A stretch of 64,000 nt of DNA from RYN-230 sp963768945 (GTDB lineage: Bacteria > Actinomycetota > Actinomycetes > Streptosporangiales > Streptosporangiaceae), in contig CAVYJW010000003.1 in the NCBI GenBank assembly GCA_963768945.1, positions 1,984,001 through 2,048,000 on the forward strand, written 5' to 3'. Every line of letters starts with the position of its first letter. Position 1 is the stretch's first letter. A program made the position numbers and the translations under genes. Positions 17,606 to 25,455 of the stretch are shown in pieces. The notes beneath the pieces are model-generated. The model worked only from the letters and a program-made list of their open reading frames with translations, had not been told where the DNA came from and searched no databases.

Positions 17606-19036
17606 ATGAGCAGCGGATCACCGCGCCTGAGTAGCAGGGGCTGGCGCACCCGGTGGATCGGTGCGGGCCTGGTCGCTGCCCGGCGCGGGCTGGGCTTCGG
17701 GGCGCTGATGGTGGCCGGGACCGGCCTGCTGCTGGCCCTGGCCGCCCCGCTGATCCTGGGGGGGCTCGCTTTCGGGCAGTGGCTCCACCGTAGTGGTGCG
17801 CCCGCTAACGCCTTCACCGTGGCCCCTGGCGGGATCCCCCAGCCGGCCGGGCGCGGAGAACTGCTGACCAGCCATCCGTTCCTGATGGCGCTGGTCGTGC
17901 TGGCCGGCAGCGTGGTGTGGCTGCTGCTGCTCCCGCGCATCCTGGCGGCCATCCGGCTGCTGGCCCGCCTGACCCGGCGGCTGGCGGGCGAATGGTGCGG
18001 TGTCCGCATCGGCGATCCCTACCTGCCCGCGCCGCCCGCCGCCCGGGGCAGCCTCATCCGGCGGCTCCGCTGGATGCTGGCCGACCCGGCTACCGGCCGC
18101 GATGTGCTGTGGCTGGCCGTCAACAGCTGCGGGGGCTGGATCCTGGCCGTCATTCCCGCGGGGCTGATGGCGCTCGGCCTCGTCGAGTTCATCGGTCCGG
18201 ACACCCGTCCTCTGGTCGCCATCCCGCCGCCGGCCTTCCCGGGAAACAAGCCCTTCGTGCTGCTCGTGCTGGGTGCGGCGCTGATCGCGCTCGGGCTGGG
18301 CTGCGCCCCCGCGCTGCTGGCCGGATACGGGAGGCTGGCCCGGTCCCTGCTCGGCCCGGCCGGCCAGGCTGAGCTGGCACTGCGGGTCCGACACCTGGCC
18401 GAGACCCGGTCGGAGGCGATCGACACCGGCGCGGCGGAGATGCGCCGGATCGAGCGCGATCTCCACGACGGCGCCCAGGCCCGGCTGGTAGCCATGGGCA
18501 TGACGCTGGACGCCGCCGGGCAGCTGATCGACTCCAACCCGGCCGCCGCGCGGGCCCTGCTGCTGGAGGCCCGCGACACGTCGGCCAGGGCCCTGGCCGA
18601 ACTGCGGGACCTGGTCCGTGGCATTCACCCGCCGGTGCTGGCCGACCGCGGCCTGGGCGACGCGATCCGCGCGCTGGCCCTGGACTCCCCGCTGCGCGCC
18701 CGCCTGGCCAGCGACCTGCCCGGCCGCCTGCCCGCCCCGGTCGAGTCCGCGGCGTACTTCGCGGTCAGCGAGCTGCTGGCCAACGTGTCCAAGCACGCTG
18801 GCGCGACCCAGGCGTGGATCGACATCCACTACGGCGACGGCATGCTGCGGGTCGGCGTGAGCGACGATGGGCGGGGCGGGGCCGACCCGTCCCGCGGCAC
18901 CGGGCTGCGCGGCATCGAGCGGCGGGTCGCCGCGTTCGACGGTGTGGTCGCGCTGAGCAGCCCGCCCGGCGGCCCCACCGCGGTCACCCTGGAGATCCCG
19001 TGCGCATTGTCATCGCTGAAGACCTCTTCCTGCTGA
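17606..19036 (+). CDS. DesK-type sensor histidine kinase
   Basis: The 476-residue product has membrane spans around residues 30-50, 90-115, 170-190 and 215-245. A HisKA_3 dimerisation domain follows (RIERDLHDGAQARLVAMGMTL; the phosphoacceptor is the His in DLHDGAQ). It ends in a HATPase domain (SELLANVSKHAGA; VSDDGRGGADPSRGTGLRGIERR). The ATG at 17606 has GAGGAG 6 bp upstream; a GTG at 17603 is too close. Its 3' end overlaps the response regulator by 37 bp, so the two form a translationally coupled two-component pair. The signal is unknown; no transporter lies next to it. Confidence 0.92.
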   Translation: MSSGSPRLSSRGWRTRWIGAGLVAARRGLGFGALMVAGTGLLLALAAPLILGGLAFGQWLHRSGAPANAFTVAPGGIPQPAGRGELLTSHPFLMALVVLAGSVVWLLLLPRILAAIRLLARLTRRLAGEWCGVRIGDPYLPAPPAARGSLIRRLRWMLADPATGRDVLWLAVNSCGGWILAVIPAGLMALGLVEFIGPDTRPLVAIPPPAFPGNKPFVLLVLGAALIALGLGCAPALLAGYGRLARSLLGPAGQAELALRVRHLAETRSEAIDTGAAEMRRIERDLHDGAQARLVAMGMTLDAAGQLIDSNPAAARALLLEARDTSARALAELRDLVRGIHPPVLADRGLGDAIRALALDSPLRARLASDLPGRLPAPVESAAYFAVSELLANVSKHAGATQAWIDIHYGDGMLRVGVSDDGRGGADPSRGTGLRGIERRVAAFDGVVALSSPPGGPTAVTLEIPCALSSLKTSSC

Positions 19037-19659
19037 GGGACGGGCTGACCAGGATGCTCGAGGCCCACGGCCTCGAGATCACCGCGGCCGTGGATAACGG
19101 GACCGACCTGCTCGCCGCCGTGACAACCGCGCGCCCGGACGTGGCTGTGGTGGACGTCCGGCTGCCGCCGTCTTTCACCGACGAGGGCCTGCGGGCGGCG
19201 CTGGCCGCCCGGCGCGCGGTGCCCGGCCTGCCGGTGCTGGTGCTGTCCCAGTACGTGGAGCAGCTCTACGCGCGGGAACTGCTGGCCGGCGGCAGCGGCG
19301 GCATCGGCTACCTGCTCAAGGACCGGGTGTTCGACAGCGCGAAGTTCGTGGACGCGGTGCGCCGGGTCGCCGCGGGCGGCACCGTGATGGACCCGGAGGT
19401 GATCGACCGCCTCCTGTTCCGCAATTCCGGGGACAACGCCGTCGGCGCGCTCAGCCCGCGGGAACGCGAAGTGCTCGGCCTGATGGCCGAGGGACGCTCC
19501 AACGCCGCGATCGCCCAGCGGCTGTTCATCACCGAGCGGGCCGTGGCCAAGCACACAGCGTCGATCTTCCTCCGGCTCGGCCTGCAGCCGTCCGACGACG
19601 ACAACCGGCGCGTCCTCGCCGTGCTCGCCTACCTGTCCGCCGACCAGCCCGCGGTCTAG
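19000..19659 (+). CDS. NarL/LuxR-type response regulator
   Basis: The 219-residue product begins RIVIAEDLFLLRDGLTRML and has the phosphoacceptor Asp in VAVVDVRLPP. A KDRV segment supplies the conserved Lys near residue 107. The C-terminal LuxR helix-turn-helix is LSPREREVLGLMAEGRSNAAIAQRLFITERAVAKHTASIFLRL. The GTG start lies inside the kinase gene. It should bind DNA after phosphorylation by the upstream kinase; the targets are not visible. Confidence 0.93.
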   Translation: MRIVIAEDLFLLRDGLTRMLEAHGLEITAAVDNGTDLLAAVTTARPDVAVVDVRLPPSFTDEGLRAALAARRAVPGLPVLVLSQYVEQLYARELLAGGSGGIGYLLKDRVFDSAKFVDAVRRVAAGGTVMDPEVIDRLLFRNSGDNAVGALSPREREVLGLMAEGRSNAAIAQRLFITERAVAKHTASIFLRLGLQPSDDDNRRVLAVLAYLSADQPAV

Positions 19660-19923
19660 GCGCTGCGACCCGGGACGTTGTTGACACCTTGGTCGCGCGG
19701 CGAGCCTGGCCCTGGTCGGGCACCCGCCGAGGGCGGAGTGACCGCGTGAAGCGTTGCGGTGGGTGAGGACCTCGTGGGCCGGAGCAGATGCGAGACACAT
19801 CCACACCGCCCGGAGGTCCTCCCGACATCAAGCCGCCACGCCGTCAACAGGGTTCCGGGTCTGCGAGTCTGCGGGTCTGCGGGTCTGCGGATCCTGAAGT
19901 AACTGTCAGACCTAGCTGAGACC
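19660..19923. other. Gene-free gap with an 8-bp tandem repeat
   Basis: The 264-bp gap holds four 8-bp units of gtctgcgg (19859-19890, the first ending in a) just before the glycosylase gene. The earlier part reads, on the minus strand, VLTHRNA, weakly recalling IS481-type transposase starts, but no longer match is visible. Confidence 0.5.
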
Positions 19924-20886
19924 ATGCGCAGTATGGAGCTCGGATCGTTCACCATCACGCCGGACGGGCCGTTCTCGCTCGCGGAGGCGGCCACGTTCGG
20001 GTTCGGCCAGCGGGCCGGCGGGGCCTGGGACGGGGTCATGCGCCTGGCCTTCTGCCTCGACGGCTATACCGACCAGATGGGCGTGGAAGTCCGGCAGGAC
20101 CAGGCAGGCACGGGCCAGGCAGGCACGGGCCAGGCAGGCACGGGCCAGGCGGGCATGGTGCGCTGCACGGTTCACGGGCCGCCGGGCGCCGACCTGGGCC
20201 GGGTGTGCCGCCAGGTCGAGCGGGTGCTGTCGCTGGATCACGACGGCCGGGAGTTCAGCCGCGTCGGGGAGCGCGACCCGGTCATCGGGCGGCTCCAGGC
20301 GGCGGCGCCCGGGCTGCGGCCGCCGTTGTTCTATTCGCCTTACGAGGCCGCGGTCTGGTGCGTGCTGAGCGCGCGGCGGCCGGCCCGGCAGATGATGCAG
20401 GTGCGCGAGCGGCTGGGCCGTGCGCACGGCGCCGTCTTCGAGCTGGCCGGCGAGCAGCTGGCGGCGCTGCCCACCCCGGATCAGCTGCTGGGCGTGGACT
20501 CGTTCCCTGGCATTCCCGCCGACCGGATACCGCGGCTGCACGGGGTGGCGCAGGCGGCGCTGGACGGCCGGCTGGACGCGGACCGGCTGCAGGGCGAGGG
20601 GCCTGAGCAGGCCATGACCGGGCTCCAGGCGCTCAACGGCATCGGACCGTTCTACAGCGCGCTGATCGTGATCCGCGGCACCGGCTTCGCCGACGTGCTG
20701 CCGGTCGGTGAGCCCCGGGTGCTGGACCTGGCGGCCCGGTTGTACCAGCTGGACGCGCCTCCGTCAGAAGCGGAGTTCCGGGCCCTGGCCCAGCCCTGGA
20801 AACCGCTGCGTACCTGGGCTGCGGTGCTCATCCGGGCCGCGGCGGGCCGGGTGCTGGACGGGGCGGGGGCGGCCGGCGTTCGCTAG
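19924..20886 (+). CDS. AlkA-like DNA-3-methyladenine glycosylase homologue (HhH-GPD)
   Basis: The 320-residue product has an N-terminal domain resembling the AlkA N-domain. The HhH-GPD core follows, with YSPYEAAVWCVLSARRPARQMM, the hairpin LNGIGPFYSALIVIRGTGFADVLP and then VGEPRVLDLAARLYQL. In AlkA the catalytic Asp sits in a PAGDLGL context; here the matching position is Glu (PVGEPRV). A 15-bp minisatellite (20100-20156) inserts QAGTG repeats near residues 60-78. The family excises alkylated bases. A changed or lost activity is possible because of the Glu. ATG 19924 and 19936 are both usable starts. Confidence 0.72.
   Translation: MRSMELGSFTITPDGPFSLAEAATFGFGQRAGGAWDGVMRLAFCLDGYTDQMGVEVRQDQAGTGQAGTGQAGTGQAGMVRCTVHGPPGADLGRVCRQVERVLSLDHDGREFSRVGERDPVIGRLQAAAPGLRPPLFYSPYEAAVWCVLSARRPARQMMQVRERLGRAHGAVFELAGEQLAALPTPDQLLGVDSFPGIPADRIPRLHGVAQAALDGRLDADRLQGEGPEQAMTGLQALNGIGPFYSALIVIRGTGFADVLPVGEPRVLDLAARLYQLDAPPSEAEFRALAQPWKPLRTWAAVLIRAAAGRVLDGAGAAGVR
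20100..20156 (+). repeat. 15-bp tandem repeat inside the glycosylase gene
   Basis: Three identical units of ccaggcaggcacggg (20100-20144) and part of a fourth encode QAGTG repeats in frame. Confidence 0.92.
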
Positions 20887-20945
20887 CCTGAGGAACGGAC
20901 CCGGCGGTTCCGCCGCCGAACCCGGTGGCGCGGAGGGAGATCCCA

Positions 20946-21578
20946 GTGGCGATCGCGGCCCTGGTCTTGTGGGTACTGACCGCTGCCGCAGGCCTGACCC
21001 TGCTGATCGCGGGCGGCGCGGCCAAGCGCGCCGCCGCCCAGCAGGCCGCCCCCGTCGCGGCCCCGCCAGTGCGGGTGCCCGCCGCCGGCCTCCCCGCGCC
21101 CGCCGCCGGCCTCCCCGAGCCCGCCGCCGGTCTCCCCGCGCCCGCCGCGGGTTCCGCGGCGCCCGTCTCCGGGCCGGCCAGGTCAACCTCCGGTCCCGCC
21201 GACCACGCCTCCGGGCCGGGCGCGGCGCCCGGTCGCGGCGAGCCGCCGGACATCCCCCGGGTCAAGGTGCACGCCACGCCCGGTGAGCATCCGCTGCTCG
21301 AGTTCAGCCACCCGCTGCTCGGGCTCATCGGCCTGGGCTTCTGGTTCGTGTTCGTGGGGACCCGCCACGCGCCGCTGGCCTGGGCCTCGTTCGGGATCCT
21401 GGTGGCCGCGATCGCCGCCGGGCTCAGCTGGCTGGCCCGCAACACGCTGGCCGCCCGGCGCGGTGACCGCCCCGCCCGGGCCGGCTTCCCGCCCCGGCTG
21501 ATCCTCCTGCACGGCTTCACCGCCGGCGCCACGTTCGTGCTGGCCGTGCTGACCGCCCTGACTGCCAGCCACCGCTGA
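20946..21578 (+). CDS. Four-span membrane protein with Ala/Pro-rich loop, paralogue of 24738-25430
   Basis: The 210-residue product has an N-terminal span (ALVLWVLTAAAGLTLLIA) and a periplasm- or cytosol-facing Ala/Pro loop with imperfect PAAGLP repeats (about residues 35-75). Two adjacent spans (LLGLIGLGFWFVFVGTRHAP then LAWASFGILVAAIAAGLS) and a last span (GFTAGATFVLAVLTALTA) follow. The order and core motifs match the protein encoded at 24738-25430. I place the start at GTG 20946, 6 bp after GGAGGGAG. I do not recognise a characterised family; the function is unknown. Confidence 0.75.
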   Translation: MAIAALVLWVLTAAAGLTLLIAGGAAKRAAAQQAAPVAAPPVRVPAAGLPAPAAGLPEPAAGLPAPAAGSAAPVSGPARSTSGPADHASGPGAAPGRGEPPDIPRVKVHATPGEHPLLEFSHPLLGLIGLGFWFVFVGTRHAPLAWASFGILVAAIAAGLSWLARNTLAARRGDRPARAGFPPRLILLHGFTAGATFVLAVLTALTASHR

Positions 21579-21637
21579 CCGCCAGCCACCCCTGACCAGT
21601 GGCCCTGCCCCGTCTGGCGGCGCGGCACAGCACTGGT

Positions 21638-21952
21638 TCAGGGCCGGATCCAGTCTGTCTGAGGGCCGAGGATGACCAGCCCGAGTGCCACGAGGGACAC
21701 CCCCGCGACCGCGACCGTGATCACCAGCAGGCGTACCGGGCGGCCCCGCACCGGGCCTGTCCCCCCGGCCAGCCGCCCGACCGACCAGACCAGGACGCTC
21801 AAGGCGAGCACCACGAACCCCGCGGTCAGGTCCTTCCTCAGGATGACCGCGCCGATGCCCGCGAACCCGAGGGCGGTGCGGGTCCACGCCAGGCTGGTCC
21901 GGGCCCGGGCCAGGCCCGGATCGTGGCTGCGGCTGCGCTGCGCCTGGCTCAT
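21638..21952 (-). CDS. DUF202 (YidH-like) membrane protein
   Basis: The 104-residue protein begins with the DUF202 hallmark DPGLARARTSLAWTRTALGFAGIGAVIL and has three hydrophobic segments. DUF202 proteins are small inner-membrane proteins of unknown role. The gene lies 6 bp downstream of a second DUF202 gene, so the pair is co-transcribed. Adjacent DUF202 pairs, one longer than the other, also occur in other bacteria (yidH/yidG in E. coli). Confidence 0.88.
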   Translation of the reverse strand: MSQAQRSRSHDPGLARARTSLAWTRTALGFAGIGAVILRKDLTAGFVVLALSVLVWSVGRLAGGTGPVRGRPVRLLVITVAVAGVSLVALGLVILGPQTDWIRP

Positions 21953-21958
21953 GGTGCC

Positions 21959-22417
21959 TCAGCCTGAGATCAGGGCCATGACGGCCGCGACCAGTGCGAC
22001 TAGCGCGATAGTGGCGGCCAGCACGTGGGGCAGCCAGGACCGGCGTGGCGGATCACCCCGGCGCAGGGCCCGCTGATTGGCACTCCACTCCAGGTAACTG
22101 ACCACGGCGACGACCCCGCCGAGCACGATCAGCGGGACGCCGATGGCATGCCGCCCCCAGCGGATCCCGTGGAACGGCGGCAGCAGCTGGACGATGGCCA
22201 GTCCCGCGGCCACCAGTCCCAGGGCGGTGCGCATCCAGGCCAGGAAGGTCCGCTCGTTGGCAAAGGTGTACCGGGCATCGGGCTCTCCGCCCGTTACCGG
22301 CGGTGCGGGCGGCGGGGCCGGCCTCGCGGGGCCACTGGCGTCCGTCTGCGTCTCCTCTCCGGCGCTGATCGCGGTCCTCACGCGGCCGGGAACCGCGGTC
22401 GCGGGTCGTTCTCCCAC
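21959..22417 (-). CDS. DUF202 (YidH) membrane protein with N-terminal linker
   Basis: The conserved core, DARYTFANERTFLAWMRTALGLVAAGLAIVQLLPPF followed by two more membrane segments and LRRGDPPRRSWLP, is a textbook YidH/DUF202 domain. It is preceded by a Pro/Ala/Thr-rich linker. The start is uncertain: GTG 22417 has agagg five bases upstream (152 aa), while ATG 22510 and GTG 22381 are alternatives. It is divergent from the lipoprotein gene and is followed 6 bp later by the second DUF202 gene. Confidence 0.8.
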   Translation of the reverse strand: MGERPATAVPGRVRTAISAGEETQTDASGPARPAPPPAPPVTGGEPDARYTFANERTFLAWMRTALGLVAAGLAIVQLLPPFHGIRWGRHAIGVPLIVLGGVVAVVSYLEWSANQRALRRGDPPRRSWLPHVLAATIALVALVAAVMALISG

Positions 22418-22568
22418 ATCATCCTCTGCGGATGACGCCAGCCAGGACCGCAGGGGCCAGCTTTGGATCACGGCCCCCAGCTGGGAGGCGACCGCCAGCC
22501 TGACTCCCATGTCATGGACTGGGGTGCGCTGAGTCGCGGGCGGCGGCGAGAAGTTGGAAAATGGCTGA

Positions 22569-23107
22569 ATGATAGCTCGAAGAGTTGTCCAGCAGATCCT
22601 GCTGGTGTGTGCACTCGCCGCGGGCATTGCCGCCTGCTCCAGCAGCGGCAATAGCTCCAGCTCAGGTGCCAGCTCGAGTCCGAGCTCGGCACCGTCCTCA
22701 TCCGCCCCCGCCACCTCGGCCAGCCCGGTCGCCAGTTCCGGCGCCGCTTCTATGATCGCGAAGAACTGGGAGGCGTTCTTCAGCGCGAAGACCCCGGTGG
22801 CCAAGCGGATCAGCCTTCTCCAGGACGGGCAGACCTTCGCCACCGTCATCAAGGCCCAGGCCGGTCGGGTCTGGCGGCCACGGCCACCGCCAAGGTCACC
22901 AAGGTGACCGTGGTCTCCTCGTCACAGGGCAAGGTGACCTACTCGATCCTGATCGGCGGGCAGCCCGCGCTCTCCAGCCAGTCCGGCGTCGCCGTGCTCC
23001 AGGACGGTACCTGGAAGGTCGGGCTGGCCAGCTTCTGCGGGCTGCTGACCCTGGAAAACAACGGCAAGACGTCCGGGCTCCCGGCGGCTTGCAAGTCTGC
23101 AGGCTAG
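22569..23107 (+). pseudogene. Secreted lipoprotein with Ser-rich linker, one-base frameshift
   Basis: Residues 1-23 are a lipoprotein signal peptide (RRVVQQILLVCALAAGIAAC, lipobox IAAC). A Ser-rich linker and a domain beginning MIAKNWEAFFSAKTPVAKRISLLQDG follow. The frame breaks near 22864-22868 (ggtcggg): the sensible continuation GLAATATAKVTKVTVVSS...KVTYSILIGGQPALSSQSGVAVLQDGTWKVGLASFCGLL is one base out of phase. Joined, the protein is about 180 residues and resembles small actinobacterial lipoproteins with an NTF2-like C-terminal domain. A missing G would explain it. It precedes the MFS gene by 4 bp. Confidence 0.75.
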
Positions 23108-23111
23108 GCAC

Positions 23112-24713
23112 ATGGTCCGCTCGGTAGGCGCGCCCGCCGAGCGGGCGGCTGCGCCGCGCCACGGCAGCCGGGGGCTGGCCCTGGCCGTGCTCACCGCGGT
23201 GCTGTTCCTGACCTTCCTCGACAACACGATCGTCAGCGTGGCGCTCGGTAGCGTGCAGGCCGACCTGCACGCGGGCGTCAGCGCCCTGCAGTGGGTGGTC
23301 AGCGCGTACGCGCTGACGTTCGCCGGCGCCATGCTGGCCTTCGGCATGGTCGGCGACGAGTTCGGCCGTAAACGGGTCATGCTGATCGGGGTTGGCATCT
23401 TCTGCGCGGGCTCCGTGCTGGCCGCGCTGGCCCCGGACATCGGCCTGGTCATCGCCGGCCGGGCCGTCATGGGATTCGGCGCGGCGGCCAGCGAACCCGG
23501 CACCCTGTCCATGCTGCGGCACCTGTACACCGACGAGCGCACCCGGACCCGCGCGGTCGGCGTGTGGGCGGCGGTGTCCGGGCTGGCCCTCGCGGTCGGC
23601 CCGGTCATCGGCGGCGCGCTGGTCGGCGTCTGGAACTGGCGCGCGATCTTCTGGTTCAACGTGGCCTTCGGATTGGCGGCCCTGGTGGCCGGGCTGATCG
23701 TGCTGCCGGAGAACTCCGACCCGGACGCGCACCGGGTCGACATCCCCGGCACGGTCCTGGGCGCCGGCGCTCTCACCGCGCTGGTCTTCGCGGTGATCGG
23801 GGGGGAGGACACCGGGTTCCTCTCGCCCAGCGTGCTGACCCTGCTCTGCCTGAGCGCGGTGGGCGCGGTCGCGTTCTTCTGGTGGGAGAGCCGGGCCGCC
23901 CACCCCCTGCTGGACCTGAAATTCCTGCGCGTGCCGCGCTTCCTCACCGCCAACGTGGTCGCGTTCTGCGCCTACTTCGCGACGTTCGCCGTCTTCTTCT
24001 TCACCGCCCTGTACCTCGAGGAGGTGGTCGGCGACAGCGGGTACCAGATCGCGCTGGTCTTCCTGCCGATGACCGCGCTCATGATCGTCGCGTCCCTGCT
24101 CGCCGGGCGGTGGACCGACCCGGCCGGGCCGCGCTGGTCGATCTTCATCGGCTGCCTGATGTTCGGGGCCGGGCTGCTGCTGACCACGCTGACGCTCAGC
24201 CCGCACCCCGCGTACCTGCCGCTCGCCGCGGCGCTCGCGCTGACCGGCGCCGGCATCGGTGCCACCGTGGTCCCGATCACCTCGGCGGCGCTGTCCGCGG
24301 TCCCGCCGGCCCGGTCCGGCATGGCCGCCTCGGCCACCAACACCAGCCGTGAGATCGGGGCCGTGACCGGCGTGGCCATCCTCGGCGCGCTGGTCAACGC
24401 GCAGCTGCGGTCCACCCTGACCAGCAGGCTGAAGCACCTGGGCATCCCGGCGAATTTCCAGTCGATCGTCATCCACGCCGTCGAAACGGGCGGTGTTCCC
24501 GCCAACGGGAACACCAAGGGCGCAGGTGGCGCGGCTGGTGCGGGCCAGGGCGCGCTAGTGCAGGAGGTCATCCACGCGGCGTACAGTGCGTTCTACGCGG
24601 GACTGCATGCCGCACTCCTGCTGTCGGCCTTCCTGGTGCTCGCCGCCGGGCTCTTCACGTTCGTGCTCCTGGGCCGCCGGTCCGCCGGTCATACCGGATC
24701 TGATCCGGTATGA
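23112..24713 (+). CDS. MFS drug-exporter (DHA2/EmrB-QacA family)
   Basis: The 533-residue protein has about 14 hydrophobic spans. It carries the DHA2 signatures: LDNTIVSVALGSVQADLHAGVSALQWVVSAYALTFA in span 1-2, the loop 2-3 motif GDEFGRKRVMLIG, and a motif-C-like GLALAVGPVIGGALVG in span 5. The family exports drugs and other small amphipathic compounds by proton antiport. It follows the lipoprotein gene by 4 bp and precedes the membrane protein at 24738 by 24 bp, so the three are probably one transcript. No adjacent TetR/MarR regulator is seen. Confidence 0.92.
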   Translation: MVRSVGAPAERAAAPRHGSRGLALAVLTAVLFLTFLDNTIVSVALGSVQADLHAGVSALQWVVSAYALTFAGAMLAFGMVGDEFGRKRVMLIGVGIFCAGSVLAALAPDIGLVIAGRAVMGFGAAASEPGTLSMLRHLYTDERTRTRAVGVWAAVSGLALAVGPVIGGALVGVWNWRAIFWFNVAFGLAALVAGLIVLPENSDPDAHRVDIPGTVLGAGALTALVFAVIGGEDTGFLSPSVLTLLCLSAVGAVAFFWWESRAAHPLLDLKFLRVPRFLTANVVAFCAYFATFAVFFFTALYLEEVVGDSGYQIALVFLPMTALMIVASLLAGRWTDPAGPRWSIFIGCLMFGAGLLLTTLTLSPHPAYLPLAAALALTGAGIGATVVPITSAALSAVPPARSGMAASATNTSREIGAVTGVAILGALVNAQLRSTLTSRLKHLGIPANFQSIVIHAVETGGVPANGNTKGAGGAAGAGQGALVQEVIHAAYSAFYAGLHAALLLSAFLVLAAGLFTFVLLGRRSAGHTGSDPV

Positions 24714-24737
24714 CCGGCAGCTCAGGCAGATTGGCGG

Positions 24738-25430
24738 GTGGCGACCGTGCCTACTGCGGCCCCCTCGGCGCACAACGGTGCGCTGGGTCTCGCCACCTTC
24801 CTGAGCTGGGTTCTTACCGCGGGCATCGGGGGCTACATGCTCCGGTCGCTGGTCACCCACGGTGCGCTGCGCCGGCAGCGCTCGGTCCGGGACGGCCTGT
24901 CCCCCAGGGTCCTGTACGGGCACTTCAGCCTGGCCCTGACAGGCCTGGGGGTCTGGGCCGTCTTCCTGGGAACCGGCTGGGGCCCGCTGGCCTGGGTGGC
25001 CGTGGCCCTGCTGATGCCCGCGATCGGGCTCGGCATCTGCACGGTGACGTTGTGGACCCCGTATCCCCGGCCGGCTGGCGACCCGGCCCTGGGAGCAGGA
25101 GACCCCGGTCAGCCGGGGCAACTGGGGCAGCCCGGGGACCCAGGGCACGGCCGGCCCGCGGGCGGTTCCCATGGATCGGCCCTGTTCCCGCCGCCCGCCC
25201 ACGACGCCGTGCGTGGCCGGCTCACGGACGCGACGCTGGCCCGCGCGCTCACCGACGAGGCGCTGGCCGCCCGGCTCATCGACGAGGTGATCGCCAGCCT
25301 GCCCGCCGAGGCGTCCAAGCGGTCGCGCAAGGCCCGGGTGTACCCTGCCGCGGTCATCCCGTTCGGGCACGGGCTGGCCGCCCTGGCCACGTTCGTCATG
25401 GCCGTGGTGACGGCGATCGGCACCCGGTGA
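24738..25430 (+). CDS. Four-span membrane protein, paralogue of 20946-21578
   Basis: The 230-residue product has the arrangement FLSWVLTAGIGGYML (span 1), a charged loop, TGLGVWAVFLGTGWGP and LAWVAVALLMPAIGLGI (spans 2-3). A long Gly/Pro-rich and acidic loop and a last span (GLAALATFVMAVVTAIGT) follow. The motifs align with the protein at 20946-21578, notably G-W-F/A-V-F-x-GT then LAW. The function is unknown. The start GTG 24738 lies 24 bp after the MFS gene. Confidence 0.72.
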   Translation: MATVPTAAPSAHNGALGLATFLSWVLTAGIGGYMLRSLVTHGALRRQRSVRDGLSPRVLYGHFSLALTGLGVWAVFLGTGWGPLAWVAVALLMPAIGLGICTVTLWTPYPRPAGDPALGAGDPGQPGQLGQPGDPGHGRPAGGSHGSALFPPPAHDAVRGRLTDATLARALTDEALAARLIDEVIASLPAEASKRSRKARVYPAAVIPFGHGLAALATFVMAVVTAIGTR

Positions 25431-25455
25431 CCCCGGCCCGCGACGGCAGTGACCC

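Noticed and set aside
19690..19830. IS481-like transposase start on the minus strand (VLTHRNA)
   Set aside because: Only seven residues look alike, the continuation is not transposase-like, and no inverted ends were found.
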